The notes beneath the pieces were generated by a model. It did not search any database. It was not told the origin of the DNA and saw nothing but the letters and a program-made list of their open reading frames with translations. 64,000 bases of DNA from Megalobrama amblycephala. Taxonomy: Eukaryota > Chordata > Actinopteri > Cypriniformes > Xenocyprididae. A program made the position numbers and the translations under genes. The stretch is from assembly GCF_018812025.1 (NCBI RefSeq), contig NC_063066.1, positions 2,790,192-2,854,191 on the forward strand, given 5' to 3'. Of this stretch, positions 21,880 through 35,329 are shown piece by piece (the first letter of the stretch is position 1; every line of letters begins with the position of its first letter).

Positions 21880-23662
21880 TAGGGGTGCAGGGAAAAATCG
21901 ATTCACATGAATCGTGATTCTATCTTCTACCGATTCGCATCAATTCACATATTTCAAATATCGATTTTCTGAAGTGTTACACTTCTTTAACTTTGCAGTA
22001 CTACTTAAAGTCATTGACACGTTGTGTTATTAACCACAATAAGCCACAAAATGGAATGGTGCTCGAGCTTTGGCTGTGCGTCCGTCAGCGTGAGCACCGT
22101 TCGCGGTTCCGATCCCGAATTCAGTTCTCTCTCACAGCTTATTGCGCTTGCATGGTCAAATACACACACAATTATGTCAAAATGCACACAGTGTGGAGTA
22201 TTCATGTGTAAACAGTCTGTTATGTCAAACGCAAATGTAAACAGTTAGGAGAAAATCAGATGTGTAACAGTATATTAGATCCGTGCATTCATTCTTAAAG
22301 GGACAGCAGCCTCATAAACTGCTCCGTCTGTTTTATTAATGTTAATTAAAAAAAAATAACTCACTGCTTTGACTGAAACACTTTTGTATCTTTAATATGA
22401 TTCAATTTATATTTAATTCATACAGTGTTTTATTTTTACATTTGATTATTCAATTTTTGTAGCATTTCTGGCTACATGGTAAACAAACCTAGGCTACTGT
22501 ACTGTACTAATTAGCTTTTTTGTTCCTATTTTTAATATCAAAAATAAAATAAAATTGCCTGCCTTGATTTATTACAGAAGACTGCCAGTCACGTGTGTAA
22601 TGATTGCAGTCAGCTTAATAATAATAATAATAATAATGTATTAGGTTGACTAAAATGAGAAGAAAAACAAAATACATTTCAAGGTTCACATTTAAAGGGT
22701 TAGTTCACCCAAAAATTAAAATAATGTCATTTATTGCTCACCCCCATGTCGTCCTCTAGTCCTTCATTAATCATCAGAACACAAATTAAGATAGTTTTGT
22801 TGAAATCCGATGGCTCAGTGAAGCCTGCATAGCCAGCACTGACATTTCCTCTTTCAAGATCCATTAATGTACTAAAGACATATTTAAATCAGTTCATGTG
22901 AGTACAGTGGTTCAATATTAATATTATAAAGTGATGAGAATACTTTTTGTGTGCCAAAAAAACAAAATAATGACTTTTCAACAATATCTATATGGGCCGA
23001 TTTCAAAACACTGCTTCAGGAAGATTCGGAGCGTTATGAATCTTTTGTGTCGAATCAGTGATTCGGATCGCGTGTCAAACCGCCAAACTGCTGAAATCAT
23101 GTGACTTTGGCGCTCCGAACCACTGATTCGATTCGTAAAGCTCCGATGCTTCATTTTGATATCGGCAATCACTAGATATTTTTAAAAAGTCGTTATTTTG
23201 GGGTTTTTTTTGGCGCACCAAAAATATTCTCATGGCCTTATAATATTAATATTAAAACACTGTACTGATTTAAATATGTTTTTAGTACATTAATGGATCT
23301 TGAGAGAGGAAATGTCATTGTTGTCTATGCAGGGCCATCAGATTTCATCAAAAATATCTTAATTTGTGTTCCGAAGATTAACGAAGGGTGTGGAACAACA
23401 TGAGGGTGAGTAATTAATGACATTATTTTAATTTTTGGGTGAACTACCCCTTTAATTCAAAGGGATTTTTTCTTCAAGACATATTAAACTGTCTACCGCA
23501 GTCAAATAGAAAAAGTAACATAAAATAGTAAACTAGAATCAAATCTATGTATATGTATCAAATCGAAATTTGATTCAAAAATCGAGAATCAATTTTTAAT
23601 CGAATCGTGACTCAAGAATTGATTTGAATCGAATCGTGAGGTACCAAAAGATTCACACCCCA
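21880..23662. mobile_element. hAT-like element, TAGGGGTG ends (middle level)
   Basis: Left TAGGGGTGCAGG followed by ATCGATTCACATGAATCG; right end CGAATCGTGAGGTACC then AGATTCACACCCCA. AATCGATT-type motifs are repeated at both ends, typical of this class. The interior (22220-22320) has the AGATCCGTGCATTC...ACAGCAGCCT core also found in three other elements. No clean 8-bp duplication. Confidence 0.75.
22692..23455. mobile_element. GGGTTAGTTCACCC MITE (inner level)
   Basis: TTAAAGGGTTAGTTCACCC and GGGTGAACTACCCCTTTAA, TTAA on both sides. Long arms: CATTAATGTACTAAAGACAT near 22862 mirrors a stretch near 23275. Complete element inserted in the TAGGGGTG element. Confidence 0.92.
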
Positions 23663-23811
23663 AGAGATTCAATGGACGGACCGAAATCTCTCAGAATTCA
23701 TTAAAAATATCTTAATTCGTCTTTTAAAGATGAACGAACATCTGAAGGGTTTGAACAATATGAAAGTGAGTAAATGATGACAGAATTATAATTTTTGGGT
23801 GAACTATAACT

Positions 23812-25665
23812 GTAACACTATTCTTTTGCTGAATTATGCTTTCTCCATTATTTTCAAGGTTTTTTGATGTTAAGAATATGTATAAAATATATAGGCATTT
23901 TTCTTAAGACTAGTATCAAGAAAGGGTTAAAATATTATCTAATCTCAAAATAATCATTAATTATTCAGTTTTATTTGCACAGCACAATACAATAAACATT
24001 TGTTCAAATCTGTTTTTGAATGAGCTGTGATTGCTTCATGTTAATATTCTTCTCAAATGTTAATAATTTCCATGTATCAATTAATATCCGTTAATTGAAT
24101 TAACGTGACTGTGAGTAGCCGTGCAATAAGCAGAATAATGTTTTGCGTCAGGTCAAGTTATATGCGGCGATCAGCTGACTGTTCATTACCCCTTATGTGG
24201 AAAAAGTCAACCATAAGATGTTTTCAGAACAAAGTTTAATCAAATAACAACATTAAACTCTGATTTCCAAACTAATTCTGCAAAGAGGCGCTCGGTTGTA
24301 GATTAATTTGAAACACCTGGCATTTGGAGTCTGTCTGACATTGCAATAAACTTTGCCACTTAATCACGTCTTCGACATCAAACGTTTATCTCCAAACATG
24401 TCATCAGCATCCTCATCACGGCACTTGCAGTTATGAGCTTAGATTAAGTGAAGTTAATGTGACAGATTTCGCTTGTGTAATCTGTTAATATATCATCCTG
24501 TGATGGGGTGTTAGGCTGTTAAATCAAACGTGTTTAAGTAGCTGTAGAAAACGCTCCGTTGGGAATAAAGGCTAATCGGGCCAGTCATGCTATCAGCACC
24601 CCGGGTATGACCACTGGATCTTAAGTCCATCTTTCTTACAACCTCCAATATTTAGAGGCTTGTGCTTAACCAGTCATTCGGATGGTTTCGTTGTCATGAC
24701 CAATTAATGAAGTCTCCCAAGTCCACGGCGACTGCGTTGGTGTTTCTCTTATTGGGAGAGACAGTGAAACTATGGCAGTGGTGATGTTAAGTGCCCTGTT
24801 ATCAGCGTTTCCCATCACAATCTCTTTACGCTCTCATTTGCCGCTTTCCACAAATAGGGACGAACAGAAACACTTTGGTGCCGCATGACTTATTCAAAGC
24901 ATTAGAGGCACAAATCCCATGTTTTTGTTGTGAGAACTTTTAGATATGTTATATAACATGAAATGAAAAGCAGCTAGATTTAAACACAAACATTTTGTGC
25001 TCAACCCTGTCATCACATGCATTGCAAAACATGTAACTTTCATTAAAATCGTGACATCCCAAAACATTGCATGGTTTGCATCCTGTTTACAGAATGATGG
25101 TAATTGTATTTAACATAATTAACATATTTAATAAATTTAGTGTTAAAAGCATTCATCAAAGTTGACAATTCCACCCTGTTATGCAAGGAATTGTAAGACA
25201 AAAATGTCGAATAATTGATTGGTCAGATGACTCTGTTGTGATCAAAGACTCTAGAATAACACAAGACGCATCACTCGTATTGTTTTAAATGGGATAAAGT
25301 GTTTGAATGGGAGAAAGTGCAACGCGCAATATGGCGGAATAAGTCCCGCCTTCAAAATAAGAGCCAATCGGCGATTGGTAAAGTCACGCATCACTGCAGT
25401 GGCCGTTAGAAGCTCCGGTTCCTATAGAAACAGTCAGACGCGCATTTAGGACTGAGCATGCACATTAGCTTGACCCAGCCTGAAAAATACAATTTTTTGC
25501 CATGATTTGAGCATTTATAAACAAAATTTATGAGAGATTTGTTGTTGTCAGATTTCATTGGTGATTTCAAATATGAAATTGATTCGAAAGCTTGGCGAAC
25601 AGTTTTCGAGAATTTGATGTTTCCCCTTTCAAAGAGATGGAAGCCACCGAGTGAAATGACTTGTG
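23812..25665 (+). other. unassigned stretch of beta intron 3
   Basis: 1.85 kb. Positions 25200-25500 (CGCAATATGGCGGAATAAGT, AGCCAATCGGCGATTGG) have a transposon-like look but no ends were found. CCCATGTTTTTGTTGTGAGA at 24917 belongs to the old diverged repeat also seen near 54630. No gene. Confidence 0.5.
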
Positions 25666-26221
25666 TTAAAGGATTAGTTCACTTTCAAATAAAATTTTCC
25701 TGATAATTTACTCACCCCCATGTCATCCAAGATGTTCATGTCTTTCTTTCTTCAGTTGAAAAGAAATGAAGGTTTTTGATGAAAACATTCCAGGATTATT
25801 CTTCTTATAGTGGACTTCAATGGGCACCAAATGGTTGAAGGTCAAAATTACAGTTTCAGTGCAGCTTCAAAGAGCTTTAAACGATACCAGACGAGGAATA
25901 AGAGTCTTATCTAGAGAAACCATCGCTCATTTTCTAAAAAAAAAAATGTAAATGTATATGCTTTATATAAACAAATGATCGCCTTGCACACACTTCCACC
26001 AAAACCGCACTTTCGTATTCTTCAAAAAGTTTACGCTGTACTTCCTGCACCTTCCCTGTTCTACTTACGGAACAAACGCAGAGCCAGTTCCTTTTTTTTC
26101 CATAAGTAGAATAGGGAAGGCGTAGGACATACAGAAGAAAGAAAGACATGAACATCATGGATGACATGGGGGTGAGTAAATTATCAGGAAAGTTTTATTT
26201 GAAAGTGAACTAATCCTTTAA
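25666..26221. mobile_element. TTAA-flanked GGATTAGTTCAC fold-back element
   Basis: TTAAAGGATTAGTTCACTTTC at the left and GAAAGTGAACTAATCCTTTAA at the right, exact inverses. Subterminal TTCCTGATAATTTACTCACC mirrors GGTGAGTAAATTATCAGGAA. Relative of 8831-9684. Confidence 0.93.
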
Positions 26222-27032
26222 AGGGACTTTGGTTCTGTTTGATCTACTCTACTCTGATTGGTCAGATGGCCCAGTCTGCTGTGATTGGTCGACCGCTTAC
26301 AGCACGTGCTGGAAATGAAATGCTCATTATATTTGTTAAAAACTGTAAAAACTGCACATTATGATTTTACACGTCTCAAACTTTTCACCTCCTTTCACTG
26401 ACTATTTGTGTGGAAAAAGAAAACCTTTCTAGCCCCACCATATTCTTGGAAAATGACGTTTATTTCAATGCCTGGAAAAAAGTGAATCATGTTTTGCTTG
26501 ATGTTAATTTTGCATAATTTTTTTTTTAAGTGGGTTCAGTGCAGTGTAGATGGATGTCTCCTGAACGTGATGAGTGTTGGATTTGGGTTGTGACAGGCTT
26601 AATGGAGAACTCCCAGCAGCCTCTGCGTCAGTGTCAGCTCAGTGGGAGAGACCCGACAAATGACGTTGTGTCATTCTGTCACAATCTCAATATGATCTAT
26701 CGATCTGGGTATCCATCTGAAGAGCTGGCATGCCTCACTTTATCTTACATAAGGTTGTTTCGCAGATTTGCAGTGCTCTGCTGTAAATAATGCTATGGCA
26801 GTGATCAACAATAAGGATTTTTTTTTTTTCTGCTTGCCCAGTCGTTTATACTTTTTGTTTTTTACATGCTCTCCCAGTATTTTTCACTGATCTAACCAGA
26901 ACAAAGTTTTATTTTTTATTCTTATTGTTGAGCCCTGGTTTGGTGTTTTTAAATGTTGTGCGAGCCAATGGAAGGAAGTCGGTCAGTTGCAATGAGAGTA
27001 AAACTGTTAAGACAGATCCTGTTTCAATGACT
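26222..27032 (+). other. unassigned intron sequence
   Basis: About 0.8 kb, poly-T tracts at 26518 and 26819. No element or exon recognised. Confidence 0.5.
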
Positions 27033-27716
27033 TTAAAGGGGTAAGTCAGTCTCTGGTGTCTCCAGAATGTGTCTGTGAAGTTTCAGCTCAAAATCCCCCA
27101 CAGATCATTTATTATAGCTTGGCAAATTTGCCCCTATTTGGGTGTGAGCAAAAACACGCCGTTTTTGTGCGTGTCCCTTTAAATGCAAATGAGCTGCTGC
27201 TCCCCGCCCCCTTTCCAGAAGAGGGCGGAGCTTTAACAGCTCAACAACAACAAAGCTGGAGAATCTTAACAACTTTTAGACGTTTCTGAATGGTTAGTGG
27301 ATAATTTTATGTAGTTGCTGTGGAGTTGATTCAACTCATCCACTAGCATGTGCCGTCATGTTAATCTTTTGTGTTGAATTGACCCTCGTTTGTGAAGCAG
27401 TCCGGCGTAAAATGACGGCATGACAACAACACTCTACTACAACAACTCTTCCTCTTCTCTAAAGCAGCCCAACATGGCCCCGCCCCCTTTGTTGTGTGTT
27501 CTCAGGGGCGGGGTTATGTACATTTTAGGGTTTGTGATGTCACCAACCCGGGAAGAAGCTCGTTGTAGTCCCTACCAGCCAATTGTTGTAGAAAATATCT
27601 CTCTTTGCATTGAACTTTGAGTGTCGTAACTTTACAGATGTTGTTTATGCTCAAACAGCAACATTACACACTAACTAAAGTTAAAAAAGTGAAATCATAA
27701 TCAACCATCCCTTTAG
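27033..27716 (-). mobile_element. TTAAAGGGG...CATCCCTTTA element, copy B
   Basis: Opposite orientation to copies A and C: CTTTAAAGGGGTAAGTC at the left, TCAACCATCCCTTTAG at the right. The interior shares GTTGTTTATGCTCAAACAGC and CCCCTTTCCAGAAGAGGGCG with the other copies. Confidence 0.85.
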
Positions 27717-28904
27717 AATAGTTTTATTGAATACAAAGACAGCTTTTTCTTGTGTCTGAGACTTCTTTAGTTGACGATTTTTCATGTCACATAAAGAATT
27801 CATAACCAATGCGCCCTTAATTAGTACATTTATGCTGCAGATTTAGAGACGTCCTTGATTAAATTAATTTGCACTTGCAAATTTCAGCTCTGTTAACGAT
27901 GATTAAACAGCGCAACAGAGGCTTTTTTGCTCTTGCAGAGATTGTTCACTCAAATATTAATATTCTGTCATCTTATACTCACCTCATTCAACTGTGGAAC
28001 ACAAAAGAATACATTTTGAGTAATTTAATGGTCACACCTTTCCTTTACGATGCTTTCTAAGACTTGAAAGCGTCAGATCCTATTGCATTGTAATTGATTA
28101 GAAAAGAGTAGCTAGATGCTTTAAAATTTCACCATATGAAATAATTAGTTGGAAAAAAAAGCAACAACAGATTTTAATGTTAACGTCTCAAAATACCCAC
28201 TGCACCTCTATTTTCATGCATGATTCTATTAGCAGAGTGGGAAAAATCCACACGGTTGCATGTGAGCTCACAGAAGCTGTGTGTTTGCATCTCGGTTTGA
28301 GATCTATTGATGTCAAAGAAGAGTAAACAGAGCCCAAAGAGGCATCTGCTACCATCTGTGACCATAGTAATTATGCTCACATTTGGCACTGAAGCCAAGA
28401 GGAAAGTTCCAAGCCCAGGTGTTCCACATTCTCTACCCTGGCATCCACACTTCACTCGGAAAAATGTATATTTAACCTCTTTCCCCAAAATGTTAATCTA
28501 CAGAAAGTTTTTCCCATTTTTCTCCAGTTTTTCTTCTTTATGATTGATAACCGTAATACTCTAACATATGCTATGCGCACTCCTGTTTCATTGTACTTCA
28601 TTACTCAACTGGAACACTATAGGATGAAAGAGCTCAGAATGGCGGAATACCATTAGGCATAAATATCATCAAAACATTTCCTCATGCATAGCACAAATCT
28701 CATTCTTTCTTAAAGGGAGATAGTTCATCCAAAAATAAAATATTTCTGCTGATAATTTATCCTCATGCTGTTTCAAACATGAATGATCTTCCTTCTATGG
28801 AACACAAAGGAGATTTTTAGCAGAATGTTCATGTTGCTTTTTTTCTTACAGTGACAGTTAATGTTTAAATTTACCTCATTCATGCGATTTGAATATGTGC
28901 ATAT
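27717..28904 (+). other. unassigned intron sequence with MITE fragment
   Basis: Mostly unassigned. 28712-28860 begins TTAAAGGGAGATAGTTCATCC, the left half of a GGGATAGTTCACCC-type element. A possible matching right half ends at 31523, in which case the region between would be nested insertion. Confidence 0.5.
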
Positions 28905-29935
28905 CCATGAAATACATGAAATGCATTTACCAAATATGAATGAGATTTGAGGTCTGTGGTGGAGGAGATGATTTTTAGTGAGGGATGCACCGATATGAAA
29001 ATTTCGGCCAATACCGATAACCGATAATTCTTTATATTTGAAAGCCGATAACCGATATATTTCATATTTGGGTAAATACTTGAAATGCATTTACCAAATA
29101 TGAATGAGATTTGAGGTCTGTGGTGGAGGAGATGATTTTTAGTTAGGGATGCACCGACATGAAAATTTCAACCGATAACGATAATTCTTTATATTTGAAA
29201 GCCGATAACTGATATATTTCATATTTGGGTAAATACTTGAAATGCATTTACCAAATATGAATGAGATTTGAGGTCTGTGGTGGAGGAGATGATTTTTAGT
29301 TAGGGATGCACCGATATGAACATTTCAACCGATAACGATAATTCTTTATATTTGAAAGCCGATAACCGATATATTTCATATTTGGGTAAATACTTGAAAT
29401 GCATTTACCAAATATGAATGAGATTTGAGGTCTGTGGTGGAGGAGATGATTTTTAGTTAGGGATGCACCGATATGAAAATTTCAACCGATAACGATAATT
29501 CTTTATATTTGAAAGCCGATAACTGATATATTTCATATTTGGGTAAATACTTGAAATGCATTTACCAAATATGAATGAGATTTGAGGTCTGTGGTGGAGG
29601 AGATGATTTTTAGTGAGGGATGCACCGATATGAAAATTTCGGCCAATACCGATAACCGATAATTCTTTATATTTGAAAGCCGATAACCGATATATTTCAT
29701 ATTTGGGTAAATACTTGAAATGCATTTACCAAATATGAATGAGATTTGAGGTCTGTGGTGGAGGAGATGATTTTTAGTTAGGGATGCACCGATATGAAAA
29801 TTTCAACCGATAACGATAATTCTTTATATTTGAAAGCCGATAACCGATATATTTCATATTTGGGTAAATACTTGAAATGCATTTACTAAATATGAATGAG
29901 ATTTGAGGTCTGTGGTGGAGGAGATGATTTTTAGT
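28905..29935 (+). repeat. tandem array of 157/164-bp units built from a hAT end plus flank
   Basis: Six units precede an intact element. The motif AGGGATGCACCGA recurs at 28981, 29145, 29302, 29459, 29616, 29780 and 29937, so spacings are 164, 157, 157, 157, 164, 157. Each unit contains about 90 bases of the element's left end (GGGATGCACCG...AACCGATATAT) and about 65 bases of sequence lying outside it (TGAAATGCATTTACC, GAGGTCTGTGGTGGAGGAG). The 164-bp form has the extra GGCCAATACC variant. Confidence 0.95.
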
Positions 29936-30369
29936 TAGGGATGCACCGATATGAAAATTTCAACTGATAACCGATAATTCTTTATATTTGAAAGCCGATA
30001 ACCGATATATTGGCCGATAAATCTAAAACTACATTTTTATATAATTTTTGAGAGCCTGATTACAAAAACAAAACTCTTACCATTAAAAGCCATGTCTCAA
30101 GCACACAATTATAATGTGCACATTATAATTTTATGTAGTCTATATGACAGACTTTGCTGTTCGTTGCACTGTATTTTCCTTTTTGAAGTGATTTCAATCG
30201 TATTTCAAGCAATTCAAAACCAAAATGGTGGACAGTGCGCATCTAAAGTGTCTCAGCTGAAGGAAATTATTTATCGGCCAAATTTTCTTATCGGGCCAAT
30301 AATAATAACATAATAATGAACATATATCAGCCAATACCGATATGGTGGCCGATATATCATGCATCCCTA
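29936..30369. mobile_element. hAT-like non-autonomous element with 8-bp duplication
   Basis: Starts TAGGGATGCACCGATATG and ends GATATATCATGCATCCCTA, inverted termini. The perfect 8-bp target duplication TTTTTAGT lies at 29928-29935 and 30370-30377, diagnostic of hAT. 434 bp, no transposase. Same family as 1770-2222. Confidence 0.93.
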
Positions 30370-30377
30370 TTTTTAGT

Positions 30378-33014
30378 GACTTTATGGTTTTTACCTCACA
30401 CAAAATTATCGTTTGACTTCACAAGATGTGAAATATTGCATAACAAAACATTAATCTTGCACAAAAACATTATACATTACACTTAATTTTAGCATGTGCA
30501 AAGCATAGAAATAGAAATCCCAGCCCAGTTTCTGTTAAACTTAAGTTTGTCTAAATGAAAAGAAATAAGTTCATAAAACTCAATATACTTAAAATATATC
30601 AGTTCTGTGAACTTGAAAGAAAAAGAAAGTGCTAAATACTCATAAAAGTTGATTTGACTGAACTAATTTGTTTAATTTAAGTTTGTCCTACTCAAACCAA
30701 TTAATTATTTTGAGCATCAGTGTGTATTTATTGAAATATTAATTTATTATTAATGTACTTAATATAAATTGTCATTTCTGAATGCTAAACTGAGTGATAC
30801 GTGTCTCTTGCAGGGTTTAATATGAAAATAAACATAATTTTGTTATATTGGATGTGTATTTCATCTTATATAACTGTAATCACAATAGTTGCATTGTAAC
30901 TGTCACATCTGGCACACTTTATACCCGCAAACAACCGTGTACAAACCACACCTGGGACTAATTAAACTCAATGAAAATGCTGAAGCCTCAGATCATTTTT
31001 ACTGTGTTTATTCTAGTCAAACTTCAAGTGCTGGAATGATGTGCAATTACTGTTGTGTAAATTTCCCTCTCCACTTCTTGTGAAGTAATGTCTCGATGTT
31101 CCCTTATTCCCTATGGCATTGAATTCTCACTGAAGATGGCGGAACACCCTCTAAAGTCCACTTTGCAGGGCATTTATGGTTGAATAAAACGCAGTGAAAC
31201 CGGTTTGAAAAGACATAAGCATGAATAATGCATTTTAACATATCTCTGTAAGGAGACGTGGCGAACAGGATTTTAATTAAAAACGGATGAACATTCTGCA
31301 ATCATTTGCCCATCCTTCATGTCAGTTCAAAACTGCATGACCTTTTTTCTTCTGCATGAGGAACACAAAAGTTAGTAACCAGTTTTTGACCCTTTGAAAC
31401 CACATTTCTCAAAATATCATCTTTTATGTTCCACACAAGAAAGAAAGTCTAATGGGTTGGGAAGCACATGAGAGCGAGTAAAAGATGACAGAATTGTCAT
31501 TTATGGGTGAACTATCTCCTTAAGAGTTTGAGGAGGCTAAAGTGACTGTCGCCCAAGGCATCAGCCGCTTCTCCTGAGGGAAACCTGCAGCGTAGATGAT
31601 CAGCACCATCTTTAACCTACTCTATACATAATGACAGATGCTAGAGATCGGAGGGAATTATGAGAGTCGAGCTCATGGACCATCTGCATGCTCATTACAA
31701 TTTTTATGTAGTCATATCTTTAATTTGGATTTTCTTATCATATTATGACCACATTATGATCTTTTTAAAACTCTTGATGTTGTTTTTGGGCTCTCCTAGA
31801 ACTTGAATGTTGATTATTTTCCTCATACTCAACCAGGCCCCGCCCCTTTATTCTGCGCATGAATTATTTAAATGAGGAATATTGTGAAGAAAACTCAAGA
31901 GTACAATGGAGGCGTTTCAGGGAGTTCAGAAACTGATATAAATTGGTCCTCTTTAAATAATTGAACAGAAATGTTGTGCAAAAACTAGTAGTAGTGCAGT
32001 AGTGGTACTATTCTTGTGTACAGGATATGTAATGGAGAATTGGGGCGTGCATGTGTGTGCAGGTGTGTTTAGCGTGTGTTTGCTCATGCTGAAGTGGCCG
32101 GTTGAATGTGCACATGCAGGACAGTGTGAGTCACAGCTGGTTCTTCCAGCGGCTTTTGAATCAGAGGGAGGTTTGTCCTTTAATGCCTGAGAATAACTTT
32201 ATCAAGTGTGCTGGTTATTTTTGGCAGCAGACGATTGCCGGTTTTAAGAGTTCCCTCACAGGTCACTGCTGGAGAAGCACGGAGAGATAAATATGGGGCT
32301 AGAAACTGCCTGCCACCGTTCAGCCAGCCCACTGCCCCCTCATCCTCTGGCCACGCTGATAACCACATCCAAAGCACTCCCAAAAACAAACCAAAGATAA
32401 AATCAGGGGCATTTTATCCCAGGAGGCACGGGAAAAGTGCCTGCTCAAAAACAGCTCAGATGAGAATTAACGTTACAAAATATAAGCTCAAATAGTGTGT
32501 GAAACTGAACTGGTGATTGGCTGATTACCGTGTCAATCCATTAATGCCAGCCTATCACAATAGCAGCCAGTCAAAAAATCGTCCTGAATGTGTCAAACTG
32601 GTGGAAATGGATGGGCTAATTACAGAGTAAACAACTCGCACTCGGACATCATCACTTTCGGTCGCATCCGAATCGGAATGAACTTGTAATGACTTGAAGC
32701 ACAGAGTGATTTGTGACCGAGGCGGTTTCAGCGAGCACTCAGCTGGGTTAAATTAAAAGGTGCATCTGCGTGCCTGCCACCATCTGCGGTGTTTACTGAG
32801 GATTTCTTGACTAATGATCTGAAAGAAGGCGACTGCTAATAAAAACAGTTAGTAGTAACTAATGAAATAGACAATAAATATGCTGTATTTTTGAAGTTAT
32901 TACTTTATAAGCAACTTGATGAGACTTAAAAACGTTATAATATGCATCATGTGGTAACATCTAAATTCATTAATTCAAATAAAAATTACACTGCTGTGAA
33001 AAGGTTTGGGGTCA
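30378..33014 (+). other. unassigned part of beta intron 3
   Basis: 2.6 kb. 31300-31523 ends GGGTGAACTATCTCCTTAAG, a right half of a GATAGTTCACCC-type MITE. The rest shows no recognised element or exon. Short frames are not gene-like. Confidence 0.5.
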
Positions 33015-33732
33015 TTAAAGGGATGGTTGATTATGATTTCACTTTTTTAACTTTAGTTAGTGTGTTGCTGTTTGATCATAAACAACATCTGCAAAGTTAC
33101 GACGCTCAAAGTTCAATGCAAAGGAGATATTTTCTACAACAAATGGCTGGTAGGGACTACAACGAGCTTCTTCCCGGGTTAGTGACATCACAAACCCTAA
33201 AATTTACATAAACCCCGCCCATGAGAACACGCAACAAAGGGGGCGGGGCCATAGTAGATTGTTGTTGACATGCCGTCATTTTACGCCGGACTGCTTCACA
33301 AATTCAACGCTGGATTTGCACAAAAGATGAACATGACGGCACATGCTAGTCGATGAGTTGAATCAACTCCACTAACCATTCAGAAACGTCTAAAAGTTGT
33401 AACTTCTTCCTGAGTCTCTCCATCAGTGTCGACTCCGGTTTGAACAATGTAAGGCTGAACACTTTCCTCATTTTGGCTACGTGAGATTCTCCAGCTTTGT
33501 TGTTGTTGAGCTGTTAAAGCTCCGCCCTCTTCTGGAAAGGGGGCGGGGAGCAGCAGCTCATTTGCATTTAAAGGGACACACACAAAAACGGCGTGTTTTT
33601 GCTCACACCCAAATAGGGGCAAATTTGACAAGCTATAATAAATGATCTGTGGGGGATTTTGAGCTGAAACTTCACAGACACATTCTGACTTATATTACAT
33701 CTTGTTAAAGACGCATAATAGGTCCCCTTTAT
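33015..33732 (+). mobile_element. TTAAAGGGATGG...GGTCCCCTTTA element, copy C
   Basis: Same family as 20710 and 27033, interior nearly identical to copy B in reverse. Its outer flanks are themselves inverted: AAGGTTTGGGGTCAT on the left and ATGACCCCAAACGTTTG on the right, so it sits at the centre of another short inverted-repeat sequence. Confidence 0.85.
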
Positions 33733-34059
33733 GACCCCAAACGTTTGAACGGCATTGTGTATACCATAAATAAACAGAGAAAACTAAACTAAAGGATTAG
33801 ATCAGGTGGGAAAAGCTCCTTAAAGTAACATTCACAGGTTTCCACTTTACAGTGTGGTTTGAAATATTAATGTCAGTCTTATTAATATTAAATATTGATG
33901 TAAACATACAAAAATATTGTAGTGTTGGTTGCCTCTTGATAGTGTAAGGTAGATGCCTATATACTTTTAACCTGGAAACTGTGTAAACATCAAGTTAAAA
34001 CCCAACTGCAGGGAGTTTTTCATTGTTCCTAATGATCCTAATTTTCCTCTTATTTTTAG

Positions 34060-34399
<340 letters not shown>

Positions 34400-35329
34400 T
34401 AGGGGTGTAATGGTTCAAATCACTCAGGGTTCGTTTCGGTACGGTTCGGTATGTGCTATGTTCAGACCACAGTCAAATAAAAATGAAGAAAATAAGAACA
34501 AATAATCAAACTACAAACAACAGCACAAATAAATGCAATAGAGAAAAGATTAAAATAAAATAAGCAATGCTTTTCATGTTTTTCAGGTGTATAACAGTAG
34601 TTTTCAGATATAGACATTAAATATGCATATTATCTTTACTGTACAAAGATTATTGATCATTATTGCAGTTGTAAAAGCCATTCTCAAGAGCAATAAGTTA
34701 TTTCCTTGTCTTTTGTTGTTAGATTAACATTAAAAACACATACAGACAGCAGGAATATTAGGCTGCTGTCACTTTAAGACATAATGCACGGATCCAATAT
34801 ACTGATACTGAACACGTGCGTTGTCTTTCTCAACTGTTTGCCTACTATGTTTGCTAGCATACGCACCAGTATGGGCATGTTGACATAATTTCTGTGTGAA
34901 TTTGTCCGTTCAAACGCAAGATTTGAAAGAAAACTCAATATCTGAGACGCAGCTTTCTGTGTGCGCGCTTCGGATGAGTGAACACACAAATCTTTCGCCT
35001 CTTTCGTGTCTTACGCTTCAAAGTTTAAATTTGCAAAGCTTAAATGAGTTTAGTTTAAACAAAGATAGCAACGTTTGCTGTTCAGATCTCACCTGCGAGC
35101 TCAACACCCAGGTGTAAATGACTGGTCATATTGCACACCTATTGAACAAAGTTTACAAAGACTGACTGCTTTGTCCACGTTTTTTGATCATCACAGAAAC
35201 ATACACTAGCCTGACTCCGTCTGTCCGTTTTAAGCATTGTTATTTTCAACAAACCATATTATAGATGCGTCGTCAGATTTCAGATGAACCGTGGTGCAAG
35301 CGTTTTTACCGAGAACCGTTACACCCCTA
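34400..35329. mobile_element. hAT-like element, TAGGGGTGTAA ends
   Basis: Left TAGGGGTGTAATGGTTC, right GAGAACCGTTACACCCCTA. Flanking octamers CAGTCCAC (34392-34399) and CAATCCAC (35330-35337) differ by one transition, a decayed 8-bp duplication. The interior at 34740-34850 carries, reversed, the GGATCCGTGCAT...GACAGCAGCCT core shared with three other elements. No transposase. Confidence 0.9.

Larger units (their letters stand above)
21548..23811. mobile_element. GATTAGTTCAC-type MITE split by nested insertions (outer level)
   Basis: Left part GATTAGTTCACACAAAAATG with TCATCATTTACTCACCCTCA; right part TGAGTAAATGATGACAGAAT then TTTTTGGGTGAACTATAAC. The arms are inverse to each other, for example CTGAGAGATTTCTGTCC at 21651 and GGACCGAAATCTCTCAG at 23678. 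About 1.8 kb of foreign sequence separates the right arm end. Confidence 0.85.

Noticed and set aside
21880..23662. 8-bp target duplication for the TAGGGGTG element
   Set aside because: Flanking octamers GTGAATAG and AGAGATTC do not match, so the hAT assignment rests on termini only.
28905..29935. Regularly spaced repeat array resembling a CRISPR locus
   Set aside because: Units are 157/164 bp and near-identical throughout, with no unique spacers; this is a eukaryotic transposon-derived tandem array.
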